Positions 23,497 to 32,007 of a stretch of DNA of 41,386 bases are shown here, piece after piece. Below the pieces are notes generated by a model. It was given only the letters and a program-made list of their open reading frames with translations, did no database searches and had not been told where the DNA came from. Every line of letters begins with the position of its first letter. Positions within the stretch are counted from its first letter, which is position 1. This DNA comes from Alphaproteobacteria bacterium (lineage in GTDB: Bacteria; Pseudomonadota; Alphaproteobacteria; GCA-2731375), in contig JASLMY010000013.1 in NCBI GenBank assembly GCA_030746295.1, positions 1 to 41,386 on the forward strand, given 5' to 3'. The translations under genes and the position numbers were made by a program.

Positions 23497-24690
23497 CTAT
23501 GACGCGCGCGCCTGACGCCAGAGTACGTCACTCGCCAACGCGGCCCCTTCGCTGAGCGCTTTGAGTTTTTCCCAGACGACGCTGTCGACGACCGGGTTGT
23601 GCGCGCCGGCGAAGGTGGCGAAGCCGCAGTCGGTGGCGGCGATCACCCGCTCGCGCCCCACGGCATCGGCGTATCTGCGGATCCTCTGCGCCACCAATCG
23701 CGGGTGCTCGACGAAGTTGGTCGTCGTGTCGATGACACCGGGGATCAAGATCTTGTCGTCCGGCAGGTCCATCTCGCGAATATCCGCCCACTCATGGCCG
23801 TGCGCCGGGTTGGCGGCCTCGAACGACAAACCGGCAGGCCGCGCCTTCGCGATCACCGGCGCCAAGCTGGCCAAGGGAATATCGTGCACATGCGGCCCCT
23901 CGTAGTTGCCCCAGCAGATATGCATGCGCATCCCCTCGGGCGCGATGTTCCTGGTGGCATGGTTGAGGGCTTCGACGTTGCGATGGGCAATCTTCAGAAA
24001 CTCCGGCTCCGACAGATGCTGATACTGGTTGTGTCGGGCCGAGCCGAGGTCGGGTGCGTCGATCTGCAGGACGAAGCCCGCCTCGGCGATGGCCTCGTAC
24101 TCGACCGACATCGCATCCGCCAAATCGGCGATATAGCGATCCTCGTCGCCGTAGTAGCGGTCGGGGACGAATTTGGTCAGCACGCCGGGCGAGGCCGCGC
24201 TCATGAAGGCCTCGTCGATGCCGACGGCATCGCAGGCGCTACGAAGGTTGCCGAGGTCACGCTGCAAGGCTGCCGGGTTTCCGTATCGGACCGGTCCCAG
24301 CGCCGCGATCGGGCGGACGAGATTGGACCAATTGGTTCCCAGCATCAGCCTGCGGCCGCGCTCGACCAGTTCGGGATGCTCCTCCAGGTCGCGATGCCGG
24401 CTCGCCTGTGGCCTGTCTTCCTCCGGCGGCTTCGGCCCGATGCCGTCGAGCCGGTCCTGCACGTACAAGGTGTAGGACGTCTTCGAGTTCTCGCCGTCGT
24501 TGACGATATCGATGCCGAGGTCTCGTTGTCGCGCCACGATATCGACGATCGCTTGCCGGATGCGAGCGGCGATCGCGGGCGCGTCGCATTCGGCGCCGCT
24601 TTCACTCGCCTGCAGCATCTCCAGCAGATCCGGCGGCCGCGGCAGACTGCCGACATGCGTGGTCAGGATTCGGTCCAGGCTCGTCTTCAT
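23497..24690 (-). CDS. MetE-like cobalamin-independent methyltransferase family protein
   Basis: A 397-residue single-domain protein of the MetE C-terminal (UROD/MetE-like) fold. The start is the standard TTHVGSLPRPPDLLEML; DIVNDGENSKTSY, LQIDAPDLGS and RMHICWGNYEGPH follow. The zinc-type cysteines and histidine lie in HICWGNYEG and VIAATDCGFATFAG. Full MetE would have about 750 residues; this short form is shared with methionine-synthase-II-like and epoxyalkane:coenzyme M transferase-like proteins. ATG 24690 was chosen over a longer frame. It ends 55 bases before the PrpD-like gene, same strand, so they may work on one pathway. Confidence 0.85.
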   Translation of the reverse strand: MKTSLDRILTTHVGSLPRPPDLLEMLQASESGAECDAPAIAARIRQAIVDIVARQRDLGIDIVNDGENSKTSYTLYVQDRLDGIGPKPPEEDRPQASRHRDLEEHPELVERGRRLMLGTNWSNLVRPIAALGPVRYGNPAALQRDLGNLRSACDAVGIDEAFMSAASPGVLTKFVPDRYYGDEDRYIADLADAMSVEYEAIAEAGFVLQIDAPDLGSARHNQYQHLSEPEFLKIAHRNVEALNHATRNIAPEGMRMHICWGNYEGPHVHDIPLASLAPVIAKARPAGLSFEAANPAHGHEWADIREMDLPDDKILIPGVIDTTTNFVEHPRLVAQRIRRYADAVGRERVIAATDCGFATFAGAHNPVVDSVVWEKLKALSEGAALASDVLWRQARAS

Positions 24691-24826
24691 GGCCGTGCCA
24701 GCGTGCCTTCCCTGTCGAACGGGTACCGCCGATGGGACAACGGGGCGGGTCCCGGGAACGCGTTCCAAATCATGTGGCTTTCGTCTTCCCGAGCCGCGGA
24801 CGTTGCGTCATCCACGGGTCCCGCGT

Positions 24827-25540
24827 TCAGGCCATGTAGCTCTCGCGCGGCCCGAAGATCGCCGTGCCGACGCGCACCAGCGTGGCGCCGAAGGCGATCG
24901 CGACCTCGTAGTCGGCGCTCATTCCCATGCTGAGGCCGGAGAGATCGTTGCGGGCCGCGATCTCGCGCAGCAGCGCGAAGTGCAGCGAGGGCTCCTCGTC
25001 GAACGGCGGGATGCACATCAGGCCCCGGACCGGCAGGCCGAGCTCGTCGCGGCAGAGACCGACCAGCGCGTCCGCCTCGCGGGGCGACACGCCGGCTTTT
25101 TGCGCTTCCCCGCCGGTGTTGACCTGAAGGTAACAGTCCGGTCGCCGGCCCTCCTCGTCCATGATCCGGGCCAGGCGGCGGGCCAGTTTCGGCCGGTCGA
25201 TGGTCTCGATGGCATCGTAGAGCTGCACCGCGTGACGGACCTTGTTGCTCTGCAGCGGGCCGATCAGATGCAGGCGGAGGTGCGGATACTCGGCCTTGAT
25301 CGCCGGCCACTTGGCCTCCGCCTCCTGCACCCGGTTCTCGCCGTAGATGATGTGGCCGGCCTCGATCGCGGGGCGAATGCGCTCGGGCCCGTGCGTCTTG
25401 CTGACGGCGACGACGCTGACCTCGGCCGGATCGCGGCCGGCGACGCGGGCCGCCTCGGCGACTTGGCCCAGCACCCGGGCCAGGTTGCCGGCGACGTCGG
25501 GTGCGACGTCGCTTTCGCTTGGAGCGGGGGACGCGGTCAT
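24827..25540 (-). CDS. YggS/PROSC-family PLP-binding protein
   Basis: A 237-residue protein. VSVVAVSKTHGPERI carries the PLP-binding lysine in SKT, and YGENRVQEAEAKW, LHLIGPLQSNKVR, VNTGGEAQKAG and LSMGMSADYEVAIAFGATLVRVGTAIFG are the successive motifs of the family. These proteins help keep pyridoxal phosphate and amino-acid pools balanced and have no known catalytic activity. ATG 25540 starts after the disposable six-residue extension. It diverges from the ThiE-like gene with 35 bases between starts, so promoters must overlap there. Confidence 0.93.
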   Translation of the reverse strand: MTASPAPSESDVAPDVAGNLARVLGQVAEAARVAGRDPAEVSVVAVSKTHGPERIRPAIEAGHIIYGENRVQEAEAKWPAIKAEYPHLRLHLIGPLQSNKVRHAVQLYDAIETIDRPKLARRLARIMDEEGRRPDCYLQVNTGGEAQKAGVSPREADALVGLCRDELGLPVRGLMCIPPFDEEPSLHFALLREIAARNDLSGLSMGMSADYEVAIAFGATLVRVGTAIFGPRESYMA

Positions 25541-25575
25541 GGCACTGTCCAACCTCAATGGTACGCTGACGGCAG

Positions 25576-26187
25576 ATGGTGACCCTAGCAGACCTGGCCC
25601 GCCGCCTCAATTCGCGCCACGGCCGAGGCCACCGCCCGCCGGCGCTGGTGCTGATGACCGACAGCCGCCGCCTGCCCGACCCGGCACCGGCGATCATGCG
25701 GTTGCCGGCCGATGCCATGGTCGTGTTTCGCCACTACGAGGATCCCGATCGGGAGGCCAAGGCGGCGGCGCTGCTGGTGCTCTGCCGACGCCGCCGCCTG
25801 CCGCTGCTGGTGGCGGGCGACTGGCGCCTGGCGGCGCGGCTTGGTGCCGACGGCGTGCATCTGCCCGAGGCGTTGGCCGGCGCCGCGGCAGCCATTCGGC
25901 GGCGCCGGCGCTGGCGCGTCACCGCCGCCGCCCATTCCGAGGCGGCACTCCGTCGCGCCGCCGATGCGGGCGTCGATGCGGTGCTGTTGTCGCCGGTCTT
26001 CGCGACCCGAAGCCACCCGGGCGCCCGGACCCTGGGTCCGAGGCGCTTCGCCCGGCTGGTGCGGCAAGTCGAGGTGCCGGTCTATGCCCTGGGCGGGGTC
26101 GACCGGGCGACGGCACCGAGGCTTCTCGGCAGCGGTGCCGTCGGCATCGCCGCCATCGGCGGCTTGGCCCGGGCTCAAGGAAGGTAG
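25576..26187 (+). CDS. ThiE/TenI-like thiamine phosphate synthase family protein
   Basis: A 203-residue TIM-barrel protein. The phosphate/thiazole loops are readable: AARLGADGVHLPEAL (usually GADGVHLGQ), the LLSPVFATRSHPGAR turn, PVYALGGVD and GIAAIGGLAR. The HLPE in place of HLGQ and the heavily arginine-rich second barrel strand (LLVLCRRRRLPLLV) are unusual, so it may be a TenI-type or divergent member rather than the main ThiE. ATG 25576 or GTG 25579 are both possible. Its stop overlaps the end of the first sulfotransferase gene by 13 bases. Confidence 0.8.
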   Translation: MVTLADLARRLNSRHGRGHRPPALVLMTDSRRLPDPAPAIMRLPADAMVVFRHYEDPDREAKAAALLVLCRRRRLPLLVAGDWRLAARLGADGVHLPEALAGAAAAIRRRRRWRVTAAAHSEAALRRAADAGVDAVLLSPVFATRSHPGARTLGPRRFARLVRQVEVPVYALGGVDRATAPRLLGSGAVGIAAIGGLARAQGR

Positions 26188-27005
26188 TCGAACTCGGCCA
26201 TGACCTCGCGGTGGTCGGCGACGATCGTGTCGACCTGCGCCGGCGTCAAGACCTGGCGCCAGGCCCCTTCCCGGCCCTGACGGAAGAAGGCCTCGGTGCG
26301 GTCGCTGCGCTCGCGAAAGCCGTGGCGCTGCTCTTGCGACTTGAGCTCGCCGAAGGAGGAAAAGGCGATCGCCCGCTCCAGGCGGCCCGACGAGGTGTCG
26401 ACGCCGAGAAACCGGGCGAGATCGCCGAAGCTCTTCTCGGGCGTGGCCGACATGTCCTCGTAGCGCATGAGGTGCGGCGTCAGCCCCGGCGCCCGGGTCC
26501 AGCTCTTGACGTGCTCGCTCCAACTGCTGAGGTACTGGAACACCATCCGGCCGGCGGTATCGAGGAAGTTGTCCTGGCGGCCGATCGCCAGAATCGCGGC
26601 ATCGATGTCTTGGCCGGTGTGATCGGCATAGGAGATCACCAGGTCGAGCGGGTTGCGGACGACGTATATGGCGCCCTCGGTGACGTCGGGCGTGATCGTA
26701 GGGACGTCGTTGACATGGCCCATAGCATGTTGCGTATTCAGGAACACAGTGTGCGGTCGCCTGGTCGCGAGATAGTGGTGCACCTTGGGCCGGAGCTGGT
26801 TGACCTCGTCGCCGCTGAGTTCGGCCAACGGCCGTTTCGCGACCTCCTCGAAATAGCGGGCACGCATGTCGCTCATCGTGAACTCGGAGAGCCGGTTGAT
26901 GTCGTGGGGCTGGCCGGTGTCGTTGAAGAGGTTGGCGAGAAAGGCCCTGAGCCAGGTGGTGCCCGACCTCGGATAGGAAGCCAGCCAGATGACGCCGCTC
27001 GTCAT
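26175..27005 (-). CDS. sulfotransferase (tandem copy 4, most downstream)
   Basis: A 276-residue PAPS-dependent sulfotransferase. VIWLASYPRSGTTWLRAFLA carries the 5'-phosphosulfate-binding YPxSGTTW motif (about residues 10-17). The 3'-phosphate motif is IYVVRNPLDLVISYADH (about 113-130). RYEDMSATPEKSFGDLARFLG and the closing REVMAEFDYLP are shared with its three neighbours. It is the last gene of a leftward run of four paralogues. Its ATG overlaps the upstream copy's stop in ATGA (27002-27005). Confidence 0.92.
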   Translation of the reverse strand: MTSGVIWLASYPRSGTTWLRAFLANLFNDTGQPHDINRLSEFTMSDMRARYFEEVAKRPLAELSGDEVNQLRPKVHHYLATRRPHTVFLNTQHAMGHVNDVPTITPDVTEGAIYVVRNPLDLVISYADHTGQDIDAAILAIGRQDNFLDTAGRMVFQYLSSWSEHVKSWTRAPGLTPHLMRYEDMSATPEKSFGDLARFLGVDTSSGRLERAIAFSSFGELKSQEQRHGFRERSDRTEAFFRQGREGAWRQVLTPAQVDTIVADHREVMAEFDYLP

Positions 27006-27832
27006 GGCAGATACCCATAGCGTTGCATGACCTCGCCGTGCGCGGCGACGACGGCGTCAACCTGCGCCGGTTTCAGCACCTGACGCCATTCCCCCGCCTG
27101 GCCTCGGCGGAAAAAGACGTTGTCGACCGGGCCGCTTTCGGCGAAGCCGTGCCGCCTCTCCTGACCCTGCACCTCGTCGAAAGCAGAAAATCGAACCGCG
27201 CGCTCGACTTGCTCACGATCGGCTTCGAGGCCCAGATAGCTGGCGACGGCGCGAAAGCTTGGTACTGGCTTCGTCAACATGTCCTCGTAGCGGATCACGT
27301 GGGGGTTGAGGCCGGCTGCCTCGGTCCAGCTCGATACATGGCCGCTCCAACTGCCGAGATAAGAGAAGACGGACCGCTCGACCGTGGCTAAGAGATTGTC
27401 GGGTGACGCCATGGCTCGAATCACATCATCGATCCGCATTGCGAAATGATGCGCGTAGGAGACCGAGACGTCCAGGGGATTGCGGACCACGTAGATGGCA
27501 CCCCGGGTGGTTTCTGGGGTGATCGTCGCGATCCCGTCGCGCACCGCAATGGCGTTGTGCGTCTTAACGAAGGTGGTGTCGTTCTTGAGGTTCGCGACCA
27601 GCTTGTGGACAATTGGCCTGAGGCGGTGCAGGTGTGCCATGTCGAGCACCGCCAGGGGCTTCCCCGCCGCTCGCTCGTAGAGCGACGCCCGGCTGTCGCT
27701 ATAGCCGAAATGGCGTAACATATTGATATTGTATGGCTGGCTCGCACCGGAGACGAGGTTGGCGAGAAAGATTCGAAGCCATGTAGTGCCCGACTTCGGA
27801 TAAGCCGCCAACCAAACGATACCGCCACTCAT
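27002..27832 (-). CDS. sulfotransferase (tandem copy 3)
   Basis: A 276-residue paralogue of its neighbours. The motifs are WLAAYPKSGTTWLRIFLANL and YVVRNPLDVSVSYAHHFAMR, with VIRYEDMLTKPVPSFRAVAS. The usual YADH has become YAHH. The first copy-specific region (SDSRASLYERAAGKPLAVLD) differs from copies 2 and 4, which is where acceptor specificity usually lies. Both ends overlap neighbours by four bases, showing that the array is one translationally coupled operon. Substrate is unknown. Confidence 0.92.
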   Translation of the reverse strand: MSGGIVWLAAYPKSGTTWLRIFLANLVSGASQPYNINMLRHFGYSDSRASLYERAAGKPLAVLDMAHLHRLRPIVHKLVANLKNDTTFVKTHNAIAVRDGIATITPETTRGAIYVVRNPLDVSVSYAHHFAMRIDDVIRAMASPDNLLATVERSVFSYLGSWSGHVSSWTEAAGLNPHVIRYEDMLTKPVPSFRAVASYLGLEADREQVERAVRFSAFDEVQGQERRHGFAESGPVDNVFFRRGQAGEWRQVLKPAQVDAVVAAHGEVMQRYGYLP

Positions 27833-28656
27833 GGCAAGTATCCGTAGCGTTCCATCGCAGCGCTATGGGCGCGCGTGACGGCATCGATCTGCTTGGGCGT
27901 CAAGGCCTCTCGCCATTGCCCCGCCTGGCCTTGGCGGAAGAAAGCGCTCGAGTTTCGGCTCTTCTCGGTGAAGCCGCGACGACGCTCCTGCCGCTTGACC
28001 TCGTCGAAGCCGGCGAAGCGGATCGCCCGGCGCAGGCGCGGTCGGGGGGCGTCGAGGCCGAGAAAGCGGACGACCCCGGCGAAGCCGGCCTGCGGGTCGT
28101 CGAGCAGATCCTCGTAGCGGACCACGTGCGGCGCCAGTCCCGGCGCCTCGGTCCAGCTGCGGACATGGCCCGACCAGTCGCCGAGATGCTGGAAGACGGC
28201 CTTCTCCGAGGTAACGACGCGGTTTTCGGGCGAGGCGATCGCTTCGACCGCCTGGTCCAAGGTCAGCCCGTAGTGATCCGCGTAGGAGACCACGACGTCG
28301 AGGGGGTTGCGGACGATGTAGATCGCCCCAGCCGTCACCTCGGGCGTCACTGTGGCAACGCCGTCCTGGACGGCGATGGCGTTATGGGTCTTGACGAAGA
28401 CCGTCTCGGGACGCAGGCCAGCGAGCAGCCGATGCACCTTGGGCCGAAGCCGATGCAGCTCCTCATCGGTCATCCCTGCCACCAGCCGGCCGGCGACCCG
28501 CTCGTAGAGATCGGCCGACATCTCGCCGTAGACGTGGCGCCCGAGGGCGTTGATGTCGAAGGCCTTGCGCGCATCGGCGAACAAGTTGGCGAGGAAGATC
28601 CTGAGCCAGGTGTTGCCCGACTTCGGATAGGAGGCCAACCACAATATGCCCGCCAT
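27829..28656 (-). CDS. sulfotransferase (tandem copy 2)
   Basis: A 275-residue paralogue starting at ATG 28656, with a longer open frame upstream that I do not count. Motifs: WLASYPKSGNTWLRIFLANL (SGNTW instead of SGTTW), YIVRNPLDVVVSYADHYG and VVRYEDLLDDPQAGFAGVVR. Two glutamate/arginine-rich segments near the end (FDEVKRQERRRGFTEKSRNS) are shared with copy 1. It overlaps copy 3 by four bases. Base composition is close to the chromosome average. Confidence 0.92.
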   Translation of the reverse strand: MAGILWLASYPKSGNTWLRIFLANLFADARKAFDINALGRHVYGEMSADLYERVAGRLVAGMTDEELHRLRPKVHRLLAGLRPETVFVKTHNAIAVQDGVATVTPEVTAGAIYIVRNPLDVVVSYADHYGLTLDQAVEAIASPENRVVTSEKAVFQHLGDWSGHVRSWTEAPGLAPHVVRYEDLLDDPQAGFAGVVRFLGLDAPRPRLRRAIRFAGFDEVKRQERRRGFTEKSRNSSAFFRQGQAGQWREALTPKQIDAVTRAHSAAMERYGYLP

Positions 28657-28666
28657 GATGATCGTT

Positions 28667-29494
28667 TCAGGGCAAATATTGGTATTTTGACATGACGTCG
28701 CCGTGCCTCGCGACGATCGCATCAATCTGGCCTGAACTCAGTGTCTCCCTCCATTGTCCAACGCGTCCCGAACGAAAGAATGCTCCGCTGTTCCGGCTGC
28801 GTTCATAAAAGCCCCGAGATTCCTCTTGTGCTCTCAGTTCGCTAAACGAGGAATAGCGTATAGCCCGATGCAGCTTCTCGTCATCGGGCGGCAAGGCGAG
28901 ATAGTCGACCACCAGGGCAAAAGTAGCAGTTTGTCGTTCGAGCATGTCCTCAAATTTGACGACGTGCGCGTTCAGGCCCGGCGCTTCCGTCCAGCTTCGT
29001 ACATGATCGCTCCAGCTCGCCAAATATTGAAAGACAAGCTTTTCCGTCGTACTTGTCCGATTGCCCGAGGATCCCATTTGCTCGATCGTCTCGTCGATCG
29101 TCCTGCCGAAATGATCGGCATACGAAGTCACGATATCCAAAGGATTACGAATGACGTATACTGCCGATTTGGTCACCTTCGAAGTGATCGTAGGAACGTC
29201 AAACAGCATCGCAATCGCATTGTGAGTCTTAACGAAATTCGGACGATGATCGAACGAGGCAATGATATGATGGACCTTGGGTCGCAGACGCTGTAATTCT
29301 TCAGTCGTCATGTCGACAACTCTCTTCTTCGACACTTTTTCATAAAGCCCAGCCGCCATCTCGCCCTGCGAAAAATACGGCAGGTCATTAATGTCGAAGG
29401 GTCGCGGCAAATTGTTGCAATAGTTGGCCAAAAAGACACGTAGCCACGTATTACCTGATTTCGGATAGGATGCCAGCCAGGTAATGCGTCCCAT
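28667..29494 (-). CDS. sulfotransferase (tandem copy 1, first of the operon)
   Basis: A 275-residue paralogue, ATG 29494 with GAGAGG as ribosome site. Motifs: WLASYPKSGNTWLRVFLANY, YVIRNPLDIVTSYADHFGRT and VVKFEDMLERQTATFALVVD. It is the most upstream copy and visibly less GC-rich than the other three, with many A- and T-ending codons, so it may have a different origin or be the newest arrival. It lies ten bases before copy 2. The C-terminal KYQYLP corresponds to RYGYLP of copies 2 and 3. Confidence 0.92.
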   Translation of the reverse strand: MGRITWLASYPKSGNTWLRVFLANYCNNLPRPFDINDLPYFSQGEMAAGLYEKVSKKRVVDMTTEELQRLRPKVHHIIASFDHRPNFVKTHNAIAMLFDVPTITSKVTKSAVYVIRNPLDIVTSYADHFGRTIDETIEQMGSSGNRTSTTEKLVFQYLASWSDHVRSWTEAPGLNAHVVKFEDMLERQTATFALVVDYLALPPDDEKLHRAIRYSSFSELRAQEESRGFYERSRNSGAFFRSGRVGQWRETLSSGQIDAIVARHGDVMSKYQYLP

Positions 29495-29804
29495 TGCATA
29501 CCTCTCAACACGTGAGCTCGACCAATGATCTCCGGCACGAGCTTCGTGGTACTGCATCATGCCGCAGATTCAGCGCTTCGCCAAAGCAGCCCCCCTCATC
29601 TCATGCTGTTCTGGTGATCGACCGATCCGACAATGCTGTTGTTTTCGGACGATGAGGCCGCTCCGGGCAGCGCCACCTGACCTCTACTTCCTCAGCGGCG
29701 TGGACGCAAGCGTCATAATACCAACCATCGGACGCCATCCTTGATGCACAAAAAGAAGGAGCGGCCGAAGCCGCTCCTTCCGAATGCGAGGTAAGAGGGT
29801 TCGT
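29495..29804. other. intergenic region between sulfotransferase operon and porin
   Basis: There are 310 bases without a gene. It must hold the promoter of the leftward sulfotransferase operon; a weak tattat -10-like box on the minus strand lies near 29716, but no convincing -35 is seen. The right part carries the porin terminator at 29750-29779. Nothing else is recognisable. Confidence 0.5.
29750..29779 (-). terminator. intrinsic terminator of the porin gene
   Basis: A perfect 10-bp stem aaggagcggc/gccgctcctt with a four-base loop is followed on the minus strand by CTTTTTG. It lies 25 bases beyond the porin stop. This is the clearest rho-independent terminator in the window. Confidence 0.85.
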
Positions 29805-30959
29805 CTAGAACGAAACCTTCATACCGCCGACGATGGCAAAACCGTTGTTGTCCCACTCGCCCGCGGTCGCACGTTCCGAATCGAAGTCGGCGTAATAGAC
29901 CGAGCCTCTGAGGGCAACGCCCGGGCCCAGCTTGTACTGGGCGCCGAGTTCGATGATGTCCGTGACGTCACTGTCGCCATCGGTCTGCTCGCCGTCGCGC
30001 CGTCCGTGCATCCAGACCAGGCTGACGCCCCAAGGACCGGTCGCATAGGCGCCGCCGATAGCGAAGCCCGAGTTGTCGTAGTCGCGGACGCCGACACCGA
30101 GACCGTCAAAGGCCGGCTGGGATTCGACCGCACCGAGCGAGGTGCCCCAGTAGCCGCCGAGGGTGAAGTCGGCGAAGCCGAGCTTGCCGCCGACCGTGAT
30201 GACTTCGGGGTCATCGCCGGTGTTGCCGGACGGCCTCTCACCATGGCTGTAGCCGGTGGAGAGCGCGACGCTGATCTGGTCGAACTTGCGCTTGAAGTTG
30301 GCGCCGACGTCGAAAACGTGCTCGATGCCAGCGTCGTTGCCGAGCCCGTTGGTGTCCTGGGTGCCGCAGTTCGCCGCGTAGGAGGCGCCGAACTGGAAGC
30401 CCGAGAAGCGCGGCGTGAAGAAGGTCAAGCGCTTGTCGTCGTTGCACCACGGGCCGACTTCCTGCCAGGCCGAGCCGAACGGGGTCCGCCACCGGCCGGT
30501 ACCGCCACCCTGGCCACTGGCATTGATCCAGTTGGTGGCATCGCCGGAGATCGTGGTGACGCCGTACTGGTCCGGGGCATAGCCCATCTTGTAGTGGGCC
30601 GAGTTCTCGGAGCCGAACACGATTTGGCCCCAATTGGCGGTGATCTGCAGATACGATTCGTCGATCTGGTCGCCCGAGGTGTTGCCCTCCAGCTCCACGT
30701 GGTACTGCACCTTGATGCCGTTGTCCAAGGTGGCCACGGCGTTGAAGTGAACCTCGGTGTCGCTGACGAAGTTCGTGGTCGTGAAGTCCGAGCCGCCGGC
30801 CGCCGGGCCATTGGTGTCGTCTTCGTCCTGGCTAGAGAAGCCGAACCATTGCTCCATATAGCCGTTGAGTGATGCTTCGAGCCCCGCAGCCGCAGCAGGC
30901 CCGGTCATCAAAGTACCCGCGGCAACGAGTGCCGTGGTCCCATAAAGAAGCCTCTTCAT
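29805..30959 (-). CDS. outer-membrane porin
   Basis: A 384-residue protein. Residues 1-25 are a signal peptide (MKRLLYGTTALVAAGTLMTG, cleavage near PAAAAG). The mature part is a series of short amphipathic beta strands with glycine/asparagine turns, for example YLQITANWGQIVFGSENSAH, and ends MKVSF with the terminal Phe required for outer-membrane insertion. GLEASLNGYMEQWFGF and the loop-rich middle match the Gram-negative porin type of Rhodospirillales. ATG 30959 has a GGGGAGACC ribosome site; a longer frame upstream is not used. It is single and has its own terminator, consistent with strong independent expression. Confidence 0.9.
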   Translation of the reverse strand: MKRLLYGTTALVAAGTLMTGPAAAAGLEASLNGYMEQWFGFSSQDEDDTNGPAAGGSDFTTTNFVSDTEVHFNAVATLDNGIKVQYHVELEGNTSGDQIDESYLQITANWGQIVFGSENSAHYKMGYAPDQYGVTTISGDATNWINASGQGGGTGRWRTPFGSAWQEVGPWCNDDKRLTFFTPRFSGFQFGASYAANCGTQDTNGLGNDAGIEHVFDVGANFKRKFDQISVALSTGYSHGERPSGNTGDDPEVITVGGKLGFADFTLGGYWGTSLGAVESQPAFDGLGVGVRDYDNSGFAIGGAYATGPWGVSLVWMHGRRDGEQTDGDSDVTDIIELGAQYKLGPGVALRGSVYYADFDSERATAGEWDNNGFAIVGGMKVSF

Positions 30960-31339
30960 CAAGGTCTCCCCTCTACTTTTGATTACCCGTCCAAAAAACA
31001 TACGCGAGCCTTGTGCCACGAGGGCATAACTGGCAAGCACCCGCATCAAAGTTGATTCAGGCCCTTCGCGTCAAGAAAGTTGGTACCGTAACTGTCGCGA
31101 ATTTCCCCCACTGTGGCTTTATGGACACAGGTCCGCTAAACAACCGTCGGCAAAATCGGATCGTCGCCAGCCCGCCCAGCTATGGTATAGTGACGCTTGA
31201 GCCGCTTGAAACGAAGGCTGGGCTCTGTTAGAGGACGGCACGGTAAAGTCGGCTCGGTTGCCTGGGCTTCGCCGGGCGACCGCGGCCTGGGGCCGCAACG
31301 GAGACGGCGAGCGAAACGAGCATTGCGAAAGCAGCCGAT
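30960..31339. other. intergenic region between porin and DUF3576 gene
   Basis: There are 380 bases with no convincing gene. The left half should carry the porin promoter (candidate at 31045-31074), and the right half the promoter of the divergent DUF3576 gene. A tatggtatagt stretch near 31184 is a possible -10 box for the latter, without a clear -35. No riboswitch or repeat is apparent. Confidence 0.5.
31045..31074 (-). promoter_or_regulatory. possible porin promoter
   Basis: On the minus strand TTGACG (31074-31069) and TTTGAT (31050-31045) are 18 bases apart, upstream of the porin ATG at 30959. TTGACG is one base from the -35 consensus, but TTTGAT is a poor -10 box. The untranslated leader would be about 80 bases. 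Confidence 0.3.
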
Positions 31340-31909
31340 ATGATTGGAAACATGCGCCGGCGCGGCAAGGTCTGGTTGGCTATGGTGGCGGCAATCGCCT
31401 TGCTGGGCGTGGCAGCCTGCGAAAGCAATGTCGAACACGTCTACCCCGAAAAGCGGGGCAAGCGGGGCTCCGACCCCTCGCCGGAGGCACCGCGCGAGAC
31501 GATCTTCGGGCCCGGCGGCTTCAACGTCGGCCTGTTGGGCGACGTCCGCAAGGGCGATGCGCCGCCCGAGGGCATCAACAGCATCCCGGTCAACAGTTTT
31601 CTGTGGCGCGCCTCGCTCGACACCATGTCGTTCATGCCGCTGGCCTCGGCCGATCCCTTCGGCGGCGTCATCATCACCGATTGGTACAGCCCTTCCGAGA
31701 CCCCCGGCGAGCGCTTCAAGGCGGCCGTCTACATCCTCGATCGTCAGCTCAAGGCCAATGGCGTCCGAGTCTCGCTGTTTCGCCAGACCCGCGCCGGCGA
31801 GAGTGATTGGCGCGATGTCGAGACCGAGAACAGCACCGTGGTGGCGCTCGAGAACGCCATCCTGACCCGCGCCCGACAGCTCAGGGTCAGCGCCGTCGGC
31901 AGCCAATAG
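31340..31909 (+). CDS. DUF3576 lipoprotein
   Basis: A 189-residue protein with a lipoprotein signal: basic start (GNMRRRGKVW), hydrophobic core and lipobox GVAAC, so it is probably a lipid-anchored envelope protein. The body has GINSIPVNSFLWRASLDTMS and FMPLASADPFGGVIITDWYS, the signature of DUF3576, and ends with a helical tail. ATG 31340 or 31352 could start it. It lies 222 bases upstream of leuS on the same strand, an arrangement I recall in other alphaproteobacteria. Function is unknown. Confidence 0.85.
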   Translation: MIGNMRRRGKVWLAMVAAIALLGVAACESNVEHVYPEKRGKRGSDPSPEAPRETIFGPGGFNVGLLGDVRKGDAPPEGINSIPVNSFLWRASLDTMSFMPLASADPFGGVIITDWYSPSETPGERFKAAVYILDRQLKANGVRVSLFRQTRAGESDWRDVETENSTVVALENAILTRARQLRVSAVGSQ

Positions 31910-31931
31910 CGCCCGCCGCCAGTGTGGTGGT

Positions 31932-31973
31932 GAAGTTCCTCTCAATGGTGGGACTGACGCCGTGAGGAGCTTC
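31932..31973 (+). repeat. imperfect dyad after DUF3576 gene
   Basis: The arms gaagttcctctca and tgaggagcttc can pair with one bulge over an 18-base loop. It lies 22 bases after the DUF3576 stop and could be a terminator hairpin without T-run, or part of a mobile remnant. Confidence 0.3.
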
Positions 31974-32007
31974 AAATCCATAAACCAACCTAGAATCAAT
32001 GAGATGC

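Noticed and set aside
24691..24826. Possible SAM-responsive leader before the MetE-like gene
   Set aside because: No SAM-I, SAM-II or SAH riboswitch core could be recognised in the 136 bases.
29718..29736. ATACCAACC followed by GGACGCC, also seen at about 35211-35234 before holA
   Set aside because: Only nine bases are shared exactly and spacing to the second block differs; too little to call a repeat family.
31136..31999. Minus-strand frame opposite the DUF3576 gene
   Set aside because: The start region overlaps non-coding sequence and the rest mirrors the lipoprotein gene; no family features seen.
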